A program made the position numbers and the translations under genes. From Steroidobacter agaridevorans (GTDB lineage: Bacteria > Pseudomonadota > Gammaproteobacteria > Steroidobacterales > Steroidobacteraceae), in assembly GCF_009932555.1 (NCBI RefSeq), contig NZ_BLJO01000001.1:1321219-1385218 (forward strand): a DNA stretch of 64,000 bases, given 5' to 3'. Numbering within the stretch: the stretch's first letter is position 1; each line of letters opens with the position of its first letter. The notes beneath the pieces are model-generated. The model was given only the letters and a program-made list of their open reading frames with translations, searched no databases and was not told the DNA's origin. This document shows, in pieces, positions 26,490-37,329 of the stretch.

Positions 26490-27986
26490 ATGGCAGACAC
26501 GACAGACACGCGCAAAGAGTTGGAAGCGCTGCTGAAGAGCCGGGTGCCGCTGATCGTCATCGAGACGCGCGACGAGCCTCGCGCGATCGCCCTGCTCGCC
26601 TCGCTGTCGCCGAAGCTCGCCAGCCGCGTGCACACGCCGGTGTTCCAGTGGACTGTCACGGACGGTTTGCGCCGGCTGGATCTGAGTCTGGTCAGTCCGC
26701 CGCAGCACCAGGACGATCCGACCGCGCTGCTGAAAGGCATGCGCGCGACCGCGACCGGCGGCGTGTACGTCCTGCTCGACTTCCATCCGTTTCTCACCGA
26801 TCCGGTGAACGTTCGACTGCTGAAAGACATCTGTCAGAACTACGACCGCGTGCCTCGCCACGTGGTGCTGATCAGTCACGAGATTCTGTTACCGCGCGAG
26901 CTCGAACATTTGTGCGTGCGGTTCAAGCTCGCGTTCCCGGACCGCGCCGAGCGTCACGCCATCGTCGAGCGAGTCGCGTCGGAGTGGACACAAACTTACG
27001 GTTCACGTGTAAAGACAGATCGCAAGTCGCTGGAACTGCTCGTAGAAAATCTCGGCGGACTTTCCACCGGCGACACCGAGCGACTGGCGCGCAAGGTCAT
27101 CTTCGACGACGGCGCGCTGAAACCGGAAGATCTGCCCGCGGTCATGCAGGCCAAGTATGAGTTGCTGAACCGCGGCGGCGTGCTCGCGTACGAGTACGAC
27201 ACCGCACAGTTCGCCGATCTCGGCGGCATGACGCGGCTGAAGGAATGGCTCCGCGTGCGGAAGCCCGCCTTCGACGGCAGCGCGCCTCAGCTGGAGGCGC
27301 CCAAAGGCATGCTCCTGCTCGGCGTGCAGGGCTGCGGTAAGAGTGTCGCGGCGAAATGTGCGGCCGGGATTTATGGCGTGCCCCTGCTCCGGCTGGACTT
27401 CGCCGCCATCCACAACAAGTACATCGGCGAGTCGGAGCGCAATCTGCGCGAATCGTTGACGACGGCAGAAACGATGTCGCCGTGCGTGCTGTGGATCGAC
27501 GAGATCGAAAAAGGCGTTTCCGTCGGCGATGGCGACAACGGCACCTCTCGCCGGCTGCTCGGCACGTTCCTCACCTGGCTCGCGGAGAAGAAGTCGCGCG
27601 TGTTCGTCGTGGCGACGGCGAACGACATCTCCTCGCTGCCGCCGGAGCTGGTCCGAAAGGGACGCTTGGACGAGATTTTCTTCGTCGACCTGCCGAGCGC
27701 CGCCATCCGCGAAGACATCCTGCGGATCCACGCGAAGAAGCGCAGCCTCAACCTTGCCGATAACCACGTGCGGCAACTGGCCACTGCGTGCGAAGGATTC
27801 TCGGGCGCGGAGATCGAACAGGCTGTCGTGTCGGCCGTGTACGCCGCTCACGCGAGCGGCACGCCAGCCACGGCGCCGCACATCCTCCAGGAGATTCGCA
27901 CCACTCGGCCGCTGTCGGTCACCATGGAGGAGAAGATTTCGGAGTTGCGCGAGTGGGCGGCGGAGCGAACCGTCCCTGCTGACTAG
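26490..27986 (+). CDS. Ycf46-like AAA ATPase
   Basis: A 498-residue protein. The N-terminal 240 residues resemble an inactive AAA-like domain ([26 protein letters not shown]). The C-terminal AAA domain has Walker A GVQGCGKS with K284, Walker B LWIDEIEK with D337/E338, a sensor-1 region VVATAND and the arginine-containing [14 protein letters not shown]. This is the architecture of cyanobacterial/plastid Ycf46 proteins, linked there to inorganic carbon use; the role in proteobacteria is unknown. It is transcribed divergently from the decarboxylase, with a 292-base gap, and has no operon partner. Confidence 0.88.
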   Translation: MADTTDTRKELEALLKSRVPLIVIETRDEPRAIALLASLSPKLASRVHTPVFQWTVTDGLRRLDLSLVSPPQHQDDPTALLKGMRATATGGVYVLLDFHPFLTDPVNVRLLKDICQNYDRVPRHVVLISHEILLPRELEHLCVRFKLAFPDRAERHAIVERVASEWTQTYGSRVKTDRKSLELLVENLGGLSTGDTERLARKVIFDDGALKPEDLPAVMQAKYELLNRGGVLAYEYDTAQFADLGGMTRLKEWLRVRKPAFDGSAPQLEAPKGMLLLGVQGCGKSVAAKCAAGIYGVPLLRLDFAAIHNKYIGESERNLRESLTTAETMSPCVLWIDEIEKGVSVGDGDNGTSRRLLGTFLTWLAEKKSRVFVVATANDISSLPPELVRKGRLDEIFFVDLPSAAIREDILRIHAKKRSLNLADNHVRQLATACEGFSGAEIEQAVVSAVYAAHASGTPATAPHILQEIRTTRPLSVTMEEKISELREWAAERTVPAD

Positions 27987-28198
27987 CGCTTCCCGTTCAG
28001 AGAAGAGGTTTTGCAGGGACGAGGACCGCGCGCCCCGAGCACGGTGTGCGAGCCACGTCGACGTCAGGGCTCGCGGTGACGATGCGGACCGGAAGTTGCT
28101 CGCCTGCCGGCCTCCACGAGAAGCCACCGTTCTCGTCTCTCCGCACTCTGCCTCCTTGCGCCCAGCGAAGCGCAGGCGCCCGCGAGAGCGCAACGGCG

Positions 28199-29245
28199 TC
28201 AGCCGGGAGGGCCGCCTTCCTCGCCGAAGTCGGCGACCCAGGCAGCGATGTCCTGGTCGTAAGTGACGATGTTCTCGGCGCTGGCCGAGCGACGGAGGCG
28301 ATCGCGCACGGCGTCCCACTTCTCACCTTCGGGGACTTCCTCGACCAGGATGATCTTCGCCGACGCCTTATCGAGCGTACGCAGATTCGCGTAAAGGTTG
28401 CGCGCGTAGATGTCGGGCCGGATGCCGGCATTGATCCACGTCATGAAAGGATTCGCCCGTTCCGGCGGGCGCTGAGCCAGCACCGCGACCTTCTCATGAT
28501 TCTGCGTGAACTCATTCATCACCGTCTCGAGCCGGCGGCTCGGCACGACGTTGACCGGCGTCGCCGGCGAGTAATGCCGCGACGTTGAGCCCGGCACGCG
28601 CGGCGTGTTGGGATTCGGGCCGGTCTGGATGTTCGGCACGACCGCCTTGAGCTGCGACAGGCTGATGCTCCCCGGCCGCAACACACGCGGACCGTCGGCG
28701 AGGCAGCTGATGATGGTGGACTCGAGGCCGACCTTGCAGTCGCCGCCATCGAGCACGAACTTCAGCTCGTCGCCGAATTCCTCGCGCACGTGTTCCGCAC
28801 GCGTCGGACTCACGTGGCCATATTTGTTCGCCGATGGAGCAGCGATGCCGCCGCCAAACGCGTTGAGCAACTGCTGCGCGACCGGATGATTCGGCACCCG
28901 AATCGCGACCGTGTCCTGCCCGCCAGTGATCACGTCGTTGACCGCCGGCGCTCGCTTCGCGACCAGCGTCAGCGGGCCCGGCCAGAATGCATCGGCGAGC
29001 TTCTTCGCCTCCGGCGTCATGTCGCGCACCCAGCGTTGCAGATAACGCGGATGATCGATGTGCACGATCACCGGATGCGTCGACGGCCGACCTTTGAGCC
29101 GGAAAATCTTACGCACCGCGTCCGGGTTGTTGGCATTCGCGCCCAGGCCGTACACCGTCTCGGTAGGAAACGCCACGAGATCGCCGGCGCGCAGCGCTTC
29201 GACGGCCTCCTGGATCTCCTGTTGTAGAACTCGTCCTATAGCCAT
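28199..29245 (-). CDS. tsaC: Sua5-type L-threonylcarbamoyladenylate synthase
   Basis: This enzyme makes threonylcarbamoyl-AMP for the t6A37 modification of ANN-decoding tRNAs. The YrdC domain (PTETVYGLGANA, KGRPSTHPVIVH, WPGPLT, VAIRVPNH, APSANKYGHVSPT and LESTIISC) is followed by the PGSTSRHYSPATPV linker and a C-terminal Sua5 domain. At 348 residues it is the long Sua5 form, not the short TsaC. It is preceded by 55 bases to the protease gene and lies alone on this strand. Confidence 0.93.
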   Translation of the reverse strand: MAIGRVLQQEIQEAVEALRAGDLVAFPTETVYGLGANANNPDAVRKIFRLKGRPSTHPVIVHIDHPRYLQRWVRDMTPEAKKLADAFWPGPLTLVAKRAPAVNDVITGGQDTVAIRVPNHPVAQQLLNAFGGGIAAPSANKYGHVSPTRAEHVREEFGDELKFVLDGGDCKVGLESTIISCLADGPRVLRPGSISLSQLKAVVPNIQTGPNPNTPRVPGSTSRHYSPATPVNVVPSRRLETVMNEFTQNHEKVAVLAQRPPERANPFMTWINAGIRPDIYARNLYANLRTLDKASAKIILVEEVPEGEKWDAVRDRLRRSASAENIVTYDQDIAAWVADFGEEGGPPG

Positions 29246-29300
29246 GGGAGCAATGATAGCAAGTAGGGCTCCACCCGTTCGTCGCGCGCGACGGACGGTC

Positions 29301-32156
29301 TTATTCGAGCGCCGTCCGGGCCCAGCCCTGCGCGGTCCGGCGCAGTTCGTAGGTCGGCCAGAAACGCTTGTCGAGCTTCAGGGTCATGACTTCGACCGAT
29401 CCATTCCACGTCACCGTCCGCAGCCTGAGCGAGCTGCGATCTTCGCGCCCGCTCACCGCCTGGATGAACTGATCCAAATCGGCGACAGGTTTGCCGTCGA
29501 CCTCGACGATGCGCCGGCCGGCCCACAGCTGATAACGCGTCGCCGGCGAGCCGTACGAGAAGTACGCGACGAACACGCCATCCGGGTCGATGCCACGCTG
29601 CGCAGCCAGCGCACGGTGCGGCTTCTGCAGCACTGCGCCCGCCCACACCACGATGCGATCGAGATCGCGGCCGCCGAGCGCCACGGTCGGCACCTCGATG
29701 GCCTGCACACCCTTGTCACGCCACACGGTGACTCGCACCGATGGCTTCTGCACGCTTCGCTCCACTTCCCGGAAGCGATTCACGATGGCGCCATCGATAT
29801 CCAGAATCAGATCGCCCGAGCGCAGCAGTCCATCTGCCGGCGAGCCGCCGACCGTGCGCACCACGCTCAACACCTGACGGCGCTCGGGGCTGTGTTGTTC
29901 CAAACGGCGGATCCAGTCATCCGGCAAATCCTGTTTGCGCGCGACCGACAGCGGCACCGGCTGCAGCTCCGCCTCGAGCGAATGGAGCGCGCGACCATCG
30001 CGGACCAGCGGCAACATCTCCTGCAACAGCTCGGCCGAGATGCCGCGATTCTCCTGCGCAATCTCACGACCGGCTTCGTACGCGAAGCTGGCCCACGTCG
30101 CGATCACCGCGCCGCTCTTGTCGACCAGCACGCCGTCGTAGTCCGCCGGTCCGTTGACCAAAGAAATGGTTTCCAGGTTGGCGTCGCGGAATTGCAGCGT
30201 GCGCGACAGCGGGAATCCCACAGGGTCCACCGACGCGACCGTGGCCGAGCGCGATTGCACCTTGCCATCGACGCGCATGCCGACGGCCCACACTTCCTGG
30301 CCCGGCTGCACATCCACCGATTTCAACGTCGCAGCTTTGGCGGGCGTGGCGCCGATCAATTTCGGGTCATAAGAAATCGCGGCGATATTGTGCAAAGGAT
30401 GAACGTATTCGACCCGACCGGGCACTTCGATCGAGCCTGCGAACGTGATCCGCACATCGCCGAGCGGCGACGGCACCGTGTTGCGGTCGACGATCACCAG
30501 GCCGCGCTCCGCATCCACGATCAGGCCAGTGCCGTAATAGCTGCGCTCGGTGATACCCGACACCGAATACGGCATGTCGAAGTTCACCAGCACCAGCGAC
30601 GGCGCCAGCTTGTTGATCAACGGGTCGCCGGTCTTCGCGAACGTCGTCGTGGCCGGCTCCGGCGTTTTCGCAAGGCCATCCATGCCCCATGCGGTGCACG
30701 GCCAGGAGCCCTGCTTGTCGTCGCGTTTGCAGACTCGCGCCGGGAACCAGCGGCGATCCATGCGCACGCTGCGCCATTGCGCGGTCTTCGGATCGTCGAT
30801 GGTGAAGAAACGTACCGTGATGCGCTCGCCATCGCCGAGCTTCGACAGCACATCTTCGAGGTCGCCCAGACCGCCGATGTCCTTGCCGCCCGCCTCGCTG
30901 ATGACCGCGCCACGCGGCACGCCAGCGGCGCCGAGAATGTAACCAGGGTTGGCGACATACACGCCTTTGATCGGAACATTGATGTGACGCGCCTGTTGCC
31001 AGGACAGGTTGTGAACGATCGCGTCACCGAACTCCAGGAACTCGTCCGGCATCACTTCATACAAATCCTGGATCGGCAGCTCGCGCTCGAACTGCTGACC
31101 GCCGCGCTCGATGGCCAGCTTCACCGTCTTGCCGACGTTGTCGTCGAGCGTGCTCGCCAGCAGCGAGAAATCGGCGGTGAGCTGACCGTTGATACGCACC
31201 AGCACATCGCCCGGCTCGAGCACGTTCTCGGCAGCCGAGCCCCGTTGCACTTCCGACACGACCAGCATGCCGACGCTGTTCGGAAACTTCTTGCGCACCT
31301 CGATCTCGGACTCGTTGCGCAGCCCGAGGCGCCGCACTTCGTCGAACGGCGTGTAACCGAACACCGTCTGCAGCGTGCCGCGAGCGACCGGTTTGTTCTT
31401 CTGAATCGCCTCGAGCGCGCGCGTCACTCGATCCAACGGCAGATAGAAACTCGAAGCCGCTGCGTTGCTGCCGCCCGCGTTGAGCGCCAGCACGCGACCG
31501 TCGATATCGATCACCGGCGAGCCGGACGAGCCGCCCGAGGTGCTCGAGGCGGCCTGGTAATAAAACGTGTTGAAGTCGTTGTACTTGCCGAGGCCGTAGT
31601 TCGGCGCCTCGCGATCCAGGCGTGCGAGCGTGCCCGCGAGAATCGAAAGTTGTTCGCCGGCGTCGTTGCCGATGACGCGGATTTCTCTGCCGACCTGGGC
31701 GCCCTGCGGATGCAGCTTCAACTCGGTGGGCTTGATGAAGCGCAGCTTGGACGGGTCGTAACGATAGAAGCCGAAGTCGTGCACCGGGTCGCGATACACC
31801 GGATACAACGTGACTTCCTCGCGGTTCAGAAACACCGCGGTGGCCGTCACCGGGCCGGGCGTCACGACGTGACGATTGGTGAGAATCAGGCCGCGCTGGG
31901 CGTCGACCACGAAGCCGGTCGCCTGACTCGACATATTCCATTCAGTGTCGAAGGCCCGGGCCAGGTCGACCTGGATGGTGACCACGCCGCTGGCGACGCG
32001 TTCCAGCGTGCGGGTCCAGCGTGAATCCTCGACATCGGGGACCGGCACCGCAGCCGGCGGCACCGGGGACGCGCTGGGCGCCGATCCGGGCGCCTGGGAG
32101 TAAGAAGGCAGGGAGGCAAGCAGCAGCAGTCCGGCAACGGCGAGAGTTCTATGCAT
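29301..32156 (-). CDS. Nma111/HtrA-like serine protease with a second degenerate protease unit
   Basis: A 951-residue exported protein with a signal peptide at the start (TLAVAGLLLLASLPSYSQ). The first trypsin-like unit keeps the triad H96 (in TNRHVV), D127 (in VHDFGFY) and S211 (in GGSSGSPV). PDZ segments follow near residues 290-370. A second protease-like unit begins near 505 (GTGLIVDAERGLVIVDRN) and has lost its histidine and serine motifs (DRNTV, GPADYDG), then ends in further PDZ domains. This doubled layout matches the fungal Nma111p/bacterial relatives rather than DegP. Periplasmic quality control is the likely role. The start at 32156 is chosen because it directly begins the signal peptide. 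Confidence 0.88.
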   Translation of the reverse strand: MHRTLAVAGLLLLASLPSYSQAPGSAPSASPVPPAAVPVPDVEDSRWTRTLERVASGVVTIQVDLARAFDTEWNMSSQATGFVVDAQRGLILTNRHVVTPGPVTATAVFLNREEVTLYPVYRDPVHDFGFYRYDPSKLRFIKPTELKLHPQGAQVGREIRVIGNDAGEQLSILAGTLARLDREAPNYGLGKYNDFNTFYYQAASSTSGGSSGSPVIDIDGRVLALNAGGSNAAASSFYLPLDRVTRALEAIQKNKPVARGTLQTVFGYTPFDEVRRLGLRNESEIEVRKKFPNSVGMLVVSEVQRGSAAENVLEPGDVLVRINGQLTADFSLLASTLDDNVGKTVKLAIERGGQQFERELPIQDLYEVMPDEFLEFGDAIVHNLSWQQARHINVPIKGVYVANPGYILGAAGVPRGAVISEAGGKDIGGLGDLEDVLSKLGDGERITVRFFTIDDPKTAQWRSVRMDRRWFPARVCKRDDKQGSWPCTAWGMDGLAKTPEPATTTFAKTGDPLINKLAPSLVLVNFDMPYSVSGITERSYYGTGLIVDAERGLVIVDRNTVPSPLGDVRITFAGSIEVPGRVEYVHPLHNIAAISYDPKLIGATPAKAATLKSVDVQPGQEVWAVGMRVDGKVQSRSATVASVDPVGFPLSRTLQFRDANLETISLVNGPADYDGVLVDKSGAVIATWASFAYEAGREIAQENRGISAELLQEMLPLVRDGRALHSLEAELQPVPLSVARKQDLPDDWIRRLEQHSPERRQVLSVVRTVGGSPADGLLRSGDLILDIDGAIVNRFREVERSVQKPSVRVTVWRDKGVQAIEVPTVALGGRDLDRIVVWAGAVLQKPHRALAAQRGIDPDGVFVAYFSYGSPATRYQLWAGRRIVEVDGKPVADLDQFIQAVSGREDRSSLRLRTVTWNGSVEVMTLKLDKRFWPTYELRRTAQGWARTALE

Positions 32157-32215
32157 GGTGAACCGCGTTCGAGGCTGTTGAAGGAGCCGCGAGCCGGGGT
32201 TCACTGGACGGCCGG

Positions 32216-32587
32216 TCAGCCCAGCAGCAGGAACCCCCAGATCACGACCAGGACGCCGAAGGATAGCAGTACGGCGGTCGAGCCGACGTCTTTGGCCAGC
32301 CCGGACAGCTCGTGGCGCTCCAGGCCGATGCGGTCGACCACGGTTTCGATGCCCGTGTTGAGCAGTTCCACGATCAGCACCAGCAGGACCGAGCTGACCA
32401 ACAAGGCCTTTTCGATCGGTGTTTTGCCCAGGTAAGTCCCCAGCGGCAGCAATACCACCGCCAGGGCCACTTCCTGCCTGAACGCCGCTTCGCTACGGAA
32501 CGCGCCCCGGAAACCCTTCCATGAATTCACGAATGCGAGCAACAGCCGGCGCATGCCGGCGAGCTTGGGGCGCTCTGTTATTGTCAT
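32216..32587 (-). CDS. dgkA: Diacylglycerol kinase
   Basis: DgkA is the small trimeric inner-membrane kinase that recycles diacylglycerol to phosphatidic acid. The 123-residue protein has three hydrophobic helices and the active-site motifs FRQEVALA near residue 36 and [16 protein letters not shown] near 73, with the conserved glutamates. The start overlaps the gcvPB stop (ATGA), so dgkA is the distal gene of the glycine-cleavage operon, an unrelated passenger. Confidence 0.96.
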   Translation of the reverse strand: MTITERPKLAGMRRLLLAFVNSWKGFRGAFRSEAAFRQEVALAVVLLPLGTYLGKTPIEKALLVSSVLLVLIVELLNTGIETVVDRIGLERHELSGLAKDVGSTAVLLSFGVLVVIWGFLLLG

Positions 32588-34050
32588 TCAGTACTTCTCA
32601 TTCCGTAGGTCAGATCGAGCTGCTTGGCGGCGCGCACGTCGTCGAGACGCCGGACCGGCAAAGTATAAGGAGCGCCTTTGACCTTGGCCGCATCCTGTTC
32701 GGCTTCGGCCTGAATCGCGATCAATGCATCGACGAAGGCATCCAGTTCCTCCTTGGCCTCGGTCTCGGTGGGCTCGATCAGCAGGCACTCCGGCACCAGC
32801 AGGGGGAAGTAGGTGGTCGGTGCATGGAAGCCGTAATCGAGCAGGCGCTTGGCGAAGTCCATCGCATTCACGCCCAGCTCCTTGGCCTGGCGTTTCATGG
32901 TGATGATGAACTCGTGGCTGGCGCGACGCTCCGGATAAGCCGCATCGAAGCCCGCCTTCTTCAGGCGAGCCAGCAGATAGTTGGCGTTGAGCGCCGAGAA
33001 TTCCGCCACTCGGTGCATGCCTTCGCGGCCGAGCATGCGCATATAAACATACGCACGCAGCAGCACGCCGGCGTTGCCCATGAATGCAGACAGACGGCCG
33101 ATGGTCTGCGGCACATCCTTCTCGTCCAGCCAGCGATAGTTGTCGCCTTCCTTGCCCACTGTCGGAATGGGCAGGAACGGCAGCAAACGCTGGCCGACGC
33201 CGACCGCACCTGAACCCGGACCACCACCGCCGTGCGGCGTCGAGAAGGTCTTGTGCAGGTTCATGTGAATGACGTCGAAGCCCATGTCGCCGGGGCGCAC
33301 CTTGCCGAGAATCGCGTTGAGGTTGGCGCCGTCGTAATAGAGCAAGCCGCCGGCGTCGTGCACGAGCTTGGCGACTTCTTGAATGCGACGTTCGAACACA
33401 CCCAGCGTCGACGGATTGGTCAGCATGATGCCGGCCGTCTTCGGGCCGAGCGCCGCCTTGAGCGCCTCGATGTCGATGTCGCCATTGGCCAACGATGGGA
33501 TTTCGACCACCGTGCAACCACACATGGTCGCGGTCGCGGGGTTGGTGCCGTGGGCAGCGTCGGGAACGATGATTTCGGTGCGTTCCAGATCGTTGCGTGC
33601 GCGGTGATACGCACGAATCATCGCAACGCCTGCGAATTCACCCTGCGCGCCGGCCATCGGCGTGAGCGACACGCCTTTCATGCCGGTGACTTCCTTCAAC
33701 ATCTCCTGCAATTCATACATACAGGCGAGGAAGCCCTGGCTCAGTGAGCTCGGCGCCAGCGGATGACGGCCGAGAAACTCGGGCAGCATCGCGAACGCAT
33801 TACACGCCCGCGGGTTGTACTTCATCGTGCACGAACCCAACGGGTAGAAGTGCGTGTCGATCGAGAAATTCAGCTGCGACAGACGGGTGAAGTGGCGCAC
33901 CGCCTGCAGCTCCGACACTTCCGGCAGCGCCGCGCGCTTGCGACGACGAAACTTCTCCGGCACTTCGGCGGTGGCGCCTTGCGGATACTGGCCGACGGCG
34001 CTGCGCCCGGAGCGCGAATGTTTGAAGATCAAAGGTTCGGTGATGCTCAC
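32584..34050 (-). CDS. gcvPB: Glycine dehydrogenase (decarboxylating) subunit 2
   Basis: GcvPB is the PLP-binding half of the split glycine decarboxylase (P protein). The 488-residue sequence contains the Schiff-base lysine in [16 protein letters not shown], the ELEYPLG-like [12 protein letters not shown] and GAQGEFAG motifs. The start is a GTG at 34050 that overlaps the gcvPA stop (GTGA); there is no in-frame ATG in the expected region. Pairing with gcvPA reconstitutes the enzyme that releases CO2 from glycine and loads GcvH. Confidence 0.95.
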   Translation of the reverse strand: MSITEPLIFKHSRSGRSAVGQYPQGATAEVPEKFRRRKRAALPEVSELQAVRHFTRLSQLNFSIDTHFYPLGSCTMKYNPRACNAFAMLPEFLGRHPLAPSSLSQGFLACMYELQEMLKEVTGMKGVSLTPMAGAQGEFAGVAMIRAYHRARNDLERTEIIVPDAAHGTNPATATMCGCTVVEIPSLANGDIDIEALKAALGPKTAGIMLTNPSTLGVFERRIQEVAKLVHDAGGLLYYDGANLNAILGKVRPGDMGFDVIHMNLHKTFSTPHGGGGPGSGAVGVGQRLLPFLPIPTVGKEGDNYRWLDEKDVPQTIGRLSAFMGNAGVLLRAYVYMRMLGREGMHRVAEFSALNANYLLARLKKAGFDAAYPERRASHEFIITMKRQAKELGVNAMDFAKRLLDYGFHAPTTYFPLLVPECLLIEPTETEAKEELDAFVDALIAIQAEAEQDAAKVKGAPYTLPVRRLDDVRAAKQLDLTYGMRSTE

Positions 34051-35414
34051 GGCTTGCGCTCCAGGACGGCGGCCAAAGCCGAGGCATACGCATCCAGGTC
34101 CGCGTCGGTGCGCATTTCCGTCGCACACACCAGCAGCGCGTTGCCCAGCTCGGGATAGAGTTTCGACAAATCCAATCCACCGACGATATTGCGTTTGGCC
34201 AAGGCGTCGAGCACATCGCTCACCTTGGTCGGCAGCTGTAACACAGCTTCATGAAAACGGTAACCGTCGAACACGACTTTCACGCCGGGAATGCGTGTGA
34301 GCTTCTCGACCAGCTTGGTCGTCTGCCGCTGCGAAGTCGCCGCCACCGATTCCAGGCCCGCCGCGCCGAGCAACGACATGTGAATCGTTGCCGCGGTCAC
34401 CAGCAGACCCTGGTTGGTACAAATGTTCGACGTCGCCTTGCTGCGGCGGATGTGCTGTTCGCGCGCCTGCAGCGTCAGCGTGAAGCCCTGCTTGCCGTCG
34501 AGGTCGACGGTGCGGCCGATGATTCGGCCCGGCATCTGCCGCACATGTTCCATGCGCGTAGTCATGAAGCCGAAGTACGGACCGCCCGAAGACAGCGGCA
34601 CACCGAACGGCTGACCGTCCCCGACCACGATGTCGACACCTTTCGCGCCCCACTCGCCCGGCGGCTTGAACAACGCCAGCGACAGCGGATTCACGACCGC
34701 GATCACCAGCGCGTTATTGGCATGCGCCCAGTCCGTGATCGCATCGACGTCTTCCATCTGGCCGAAGAAATTCGGCTGCTGGATCACGACGGCGGTGAGG
34801 TCTTCGCCCTTCAGCGCTTCGAGCTTCGAGAACTGCAGCGTGCCCTTGCCCGCTTCGTACGGCAGCACGGTGAAGCTGAGGTTCTGACCCTCGACGACCG
34901 CGCGCGACACGGACAGATAAGTAGGATTCAACGTCGACGGCACGACGATGCGAGCCGACTTCGACTTGCGATGCGCACGCACCGCCATCAAGCACGCTTC
35001 GGCGAGCGCCGATGCGCCGTCGTAGAGCGACGCATTCGAGACTTCCATGCCCGTCAGGCTGCTCATCATGGTCTGGTATTCGTACAACAGCTGCAGCGTG
35101 CCCTGGCTCGCTTCCGCCTGGTACGGCGTGTACGCGCTGTAGAACTCGCCACGCGTGACGATCGCCCAGACCGCGGCGGGAATGTGATGCTCGTAAGCGC
35201 CGGCGCCCAGGAAATTCAGTGGGCGACCGTCCTGGTTCGCGCGCGCCTGCATGAGGCGCCCGACTTCCATTTCGCTCAGTGCATCGGGAATCGCGGCGAG
35301 CGATTTGATCCGCAGCGCCGCCGGGATTTCGTCGAACAGCGCATCGATGCTGGGCGCGCCGATGGCGGCCAGCATTTCGCCGATCTCGGTATCGGTATGA
35401 GGGATGAACGGCAT
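34047..35414 (-). CDS. gcvPA: Glycine dehydrogenase (decarboxylating) subunit 1
   Basis: GcvPA is the non-catalytic half of the two-subunit P protein. The 455-residue protein starts [11 protein letters not shown] and has [15 protein letters not shown], the [19 protein letters not shown] segment and [19 protein letters not shown]. It is eight bases after gcvH and overlaps gcvPB by GTGA. The split enzyme replaces the single-chain GcvP of E. coli. Confidence 0.95.
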   Translation of the reverse strand: MPFIPHTDTEIGEMLAAIGAPSIDALFDEIPAALRIKSLAAIPDALSEMEVGRLMQARANQDGRPLNFLGAGAYEHHIPAAVWAIVTRGEFYSAYTPYQAEASQGTLQLLYEYQTMMSSLTGMEVSNASLYDGASALAEACLMAVRAHRKSKSARIVVPSTLNPTYLSVSRAVVEGQNLSFTVLPYEAGKGTLQFSKLEALKGEDLTAVVIQQPNFFGQMEDVDAITDWAHANNALVIAVVNPLSLALFKPPGEWGAKGVDIVVGDGQPFGVPLSSGGPYFGFMTTRMEHVRQMPGRIIGRTVDLDGKQGFTLTLQAREQHIRRSKATSNICTNQGLLVTAATIHMSLLGAAGLESVAATSQRQTTKLVEKLTRIPGVKVVFDGYRFHEAVLQLPTKVSDVLDALAKRNIVGGLDLSKLYPELGNALLVCATEMRTDADLDAYASALAAVLERKP

Positions 35415-35422
35415 GGCGGCAC

Positions 35423-35818
35423 TCAGTGGGCGGCGTCAGCCACGACCTTCTCGTAGGCCTTGGCGTCGAGCAGCTGTTGCAGCTCGCTGTTGTTGCTCGG
35501 CTTGATCTTGAACAACCAGCCGGCGCCGTACGGATCGCTGTTGACCAGCTCGGGCGAGCCGCTCAATGCATCGTTCGCGGCGACCACTTCGCCGGACACC
35601 GGGCTGTAAACGTCGGAAGCGGCCTTGACCGACTCGACCACGGCAGCAGCGCCGCCCTTGGTCAGCGACTTGCCCACTTCCGGCACTTCGACGAACACCA
35701 GGTCGCCAAGCGCGCCCTGAGCATGATCGGAAATGCCGATGGTGACCGTGCCGTCGCTTTCGACGCGCGCCCACTCGTGGGAGTCGAGATATTTCAGGTC
35801 GGCAGGAATGTTCGACAT
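35423..35818 (-). CDS. gcvH: Glycine cleavage system H protein
   Basis: GcvH shuttles the aminomethyl group on a lipoyl-lysine between P, T and L proteins. The 131-residue product from the ATG at 35818 has [22 protein letters not shown] and the lipoylation site [18 protein letters not shown]. An ATG seven codons upstream is in frame, but the chosen start matches the usual short N-terminus. It lies between gcvT and gcvPA in the operon. Confidence 0.96.
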   Translation of the reverse strand: MSNIPADLKYLDSHEWARVESDGTVTIGISDHAQGALGDLVFVEVPEVGKSLTKGGAAAVVESVKAASDVYSPVSGEVVAANDALSGSPELVNSDPYGAGWLFKIKPSNNSELQQLLDAKAYEKVVADAAH

Positions 35819-35889
35819 GGGGAATGACCTCAATAACAAAGCGAAAATGAAATCAGAAAAATGCGAATACTCGAATTCAGGGGCGCGGC

Positions 35890-36972
35890 TCAGGAGACGA
35901 GCGGCTTGCCATTGCGCACGAACGGATATTTGACGACGCGTGCAGCCAGTAACTTGCCGCGGATATCGACTTCGACGCGATCGCCTGTCGCCACCGGCAC
36001 ACGGGCGAAGCCGATGGATTTCTCCATGGTCGGCGAAAACGTGCCGCTGGTGAGCTCGCCGTCGCCCGCTGGCGTGACGACGCGCTGATGACCGCGCAGC
36101 ACACCGCGATCGTCGAGAATCAGACCGACGAGCTTGCGCTTCAGGCCCGCGGCGCGTTGCGCTTCGAGCGCGGCACGGCCGACGAAATCACGCTCCGGCG
36201 GATCGAAGGCAACGGTCCACGTGAGACCCGACTCGAGCGGCGACAGGTTTTCGTCCATGTCGTTGCCATACAGATTCATGCCTGCTTCGAGCCGCAGCGT
36301 GTCGCGCGCACCGAGGCCGCACTGAGCGACGCCCGCCGCCTTCAGATCGCTCCAGAACTTGGGAGCCTCGCCCACGGGCAGCATCACTTCCCAGCCGTCT
36401 TCGCCGGTGTAGCCGGTGCGCGCAACGAAATATTGGCCGAGCTCACGGCCCGAGAATGTCTTCAATTGCAGCGCTTCGTCGGCGTACTTGCCGATCAGCG
36501 TTGCAGCCTTAGCACGCGCGTTCGGTCCTTGCACGGCGATCATCGCCAGATCGGTGCGCGGCTTGATGTCGACACCGAACTTGTCGGAGAAGCGTTTCAA
36601 CCAGGCGATGTCTTTATCGCGCGTGCCGGCGTTCACGACCACGCGGAACCAGGACTCGTTGATGAAATAGACGATGAGGTCGTCGACCACGCCACCCTGC
36701 TCGTTGAGCATGCAGCTGTAGAGCGCCTTGCCCGAGTCCTTCAGTTTGGCGACATCGTTGGCGAGCAGGTAGCGCAGGTAGTCACGGACGCGCGCGCCAG
36801 TGACATCGGCAATGAGCATGTGGGACACGTCGAACATGCCGGCATCGCGGCGGACGGCGTGGTGCTCTTCGATCTGGGAGCCGTAATTGACCGGCATGTC
36901 CCAGCCGCCGAAATCGACCATGCGGGCGCCAGCGGCGACATGGGTGTCGAACAAGGGAGTCTTGAGGCCCAT
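35890..36972 (-). CDS. gcvT: Glycine cleavage system aminomethyltransferase (T protein)
   Basis: GcvT transfers the methylene group from GcvH to tetrahydrofolate, releasing ammonia. The 360-residue product has [24 protein letters not shown] at its start (residues 5-28), the catalytic aspartate region in [22 protein letters not shown] and the C-terminal GFARVP strand. The start at 36972 has GGAG seven bases upstream. Sequence further upstream in frame is the riboswitch leader, not protein. It is the first gene of the riboswitch-controlled unit. Confidence 0.97.
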   Translation of the reverse strand: MGLKTPLFDTHVAAGARMVDFGGWDMPVNYGSQIEEHHAVRRDAGMFDVSHMLIADVTGARVRDYLRYLLANDVAKLKDSGKALYSCMLNEQGGVVDDLIVYFINESWFRVVVNAGTRDKDIAWLKRFSDKFGVDIKPRTDLAMIAVQGPNARAKAATLIGKYADEALQLKTFSGRELGQYFVARTGYTGEDGWEVMLPVGEAPKFWSDLKAAGVAQCGLGARDTLRLEAGMNLYGNDMDENLSPLESGLTWTVAFDPPERDFVGRAALEAQRAAGLKRKLVGLILDDRGVLRGHQRVVTPAGDGELTSGTFSPTMEKSIGFARVPVATGDRVEVDIRGKLLAARVVKYPFVRNGKPLVS

Positions 36973-37029
36973 CGAATGCTCCGGGATATGTCCAGTTAAA
37001 AGGTCAGCGCGGAACGCCAGCGCGTTCAA

Positions 37030-37262
37030 CGCCCCCTCTGTCCTGTGACCTGAGAGATCCGGCCGCCGCTTGCAGCGGCGCACCTCTCCCCTTCGGTGAA
37101 CTGCCGACGAGCGCCAGGCGCGTCGCAGTTGCTCTCCAGAGCCCGCCGAGTGGCGGGCGGAGCTCCGCCTGTCCACTTGCACGCCGTTCATTTGCCTGAG
37201 CGTTTCCGGGCGGTTGCGCCTTCGGCGGCGGGGTCGATCCCGCTCTCTCCGGCCGTGCCTTG
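37030..37262 (-). ncRNA. Tandem glycine riboswitch upstream of gcvT
   Basis: On the minus strand the leader contains two glycine aptamers. Aptamer I (about 37262-37187) shows GGAGAGAGCGGG, CGCCGAAGGCGCAACC and AAACGCTCAGGCAAA. Aptamer II (about 37145-37032) shows CTGGAGAGC, TTCACCGAAGGGGAGAGG and GGATCTCTCAGGTCACAGGACAGAGG. These are the conserved GAAGG and CTCAGG cores. The leader ends about 60 bases before the gcvT start, so glycine binding would turn on the cleavage system. Exact ends are approximate. Confidence 0.93.
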
Positions 37263-37329
37263 CGATGGGTGCGCGTATGGTAGCCGAAGCCAGCGATTCG
37301 TGTGCGAAGCGTTACAATAAGGCCCATCT

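Noticed and set aside
26490..27986. AAA ATPase as part of a defence system
   Set aside because: No nuclease, methyltransferase or effector gene is adjacent, and the architecture matches Ycf46.
27997..28198. Minus-strand frame with moderately GC-rich third positions after the AAA gene
   Set aside because: About 200 bases without a start codon or recognisable domain; too short and weak to call.
29058..32024. A 988-codon open frame on the plus strand
   Set aside because: It lies wholly antisense to the protease gene and is Arg/His/Asp-rich; it exists because high third-position GC leaves the opposite strand open.
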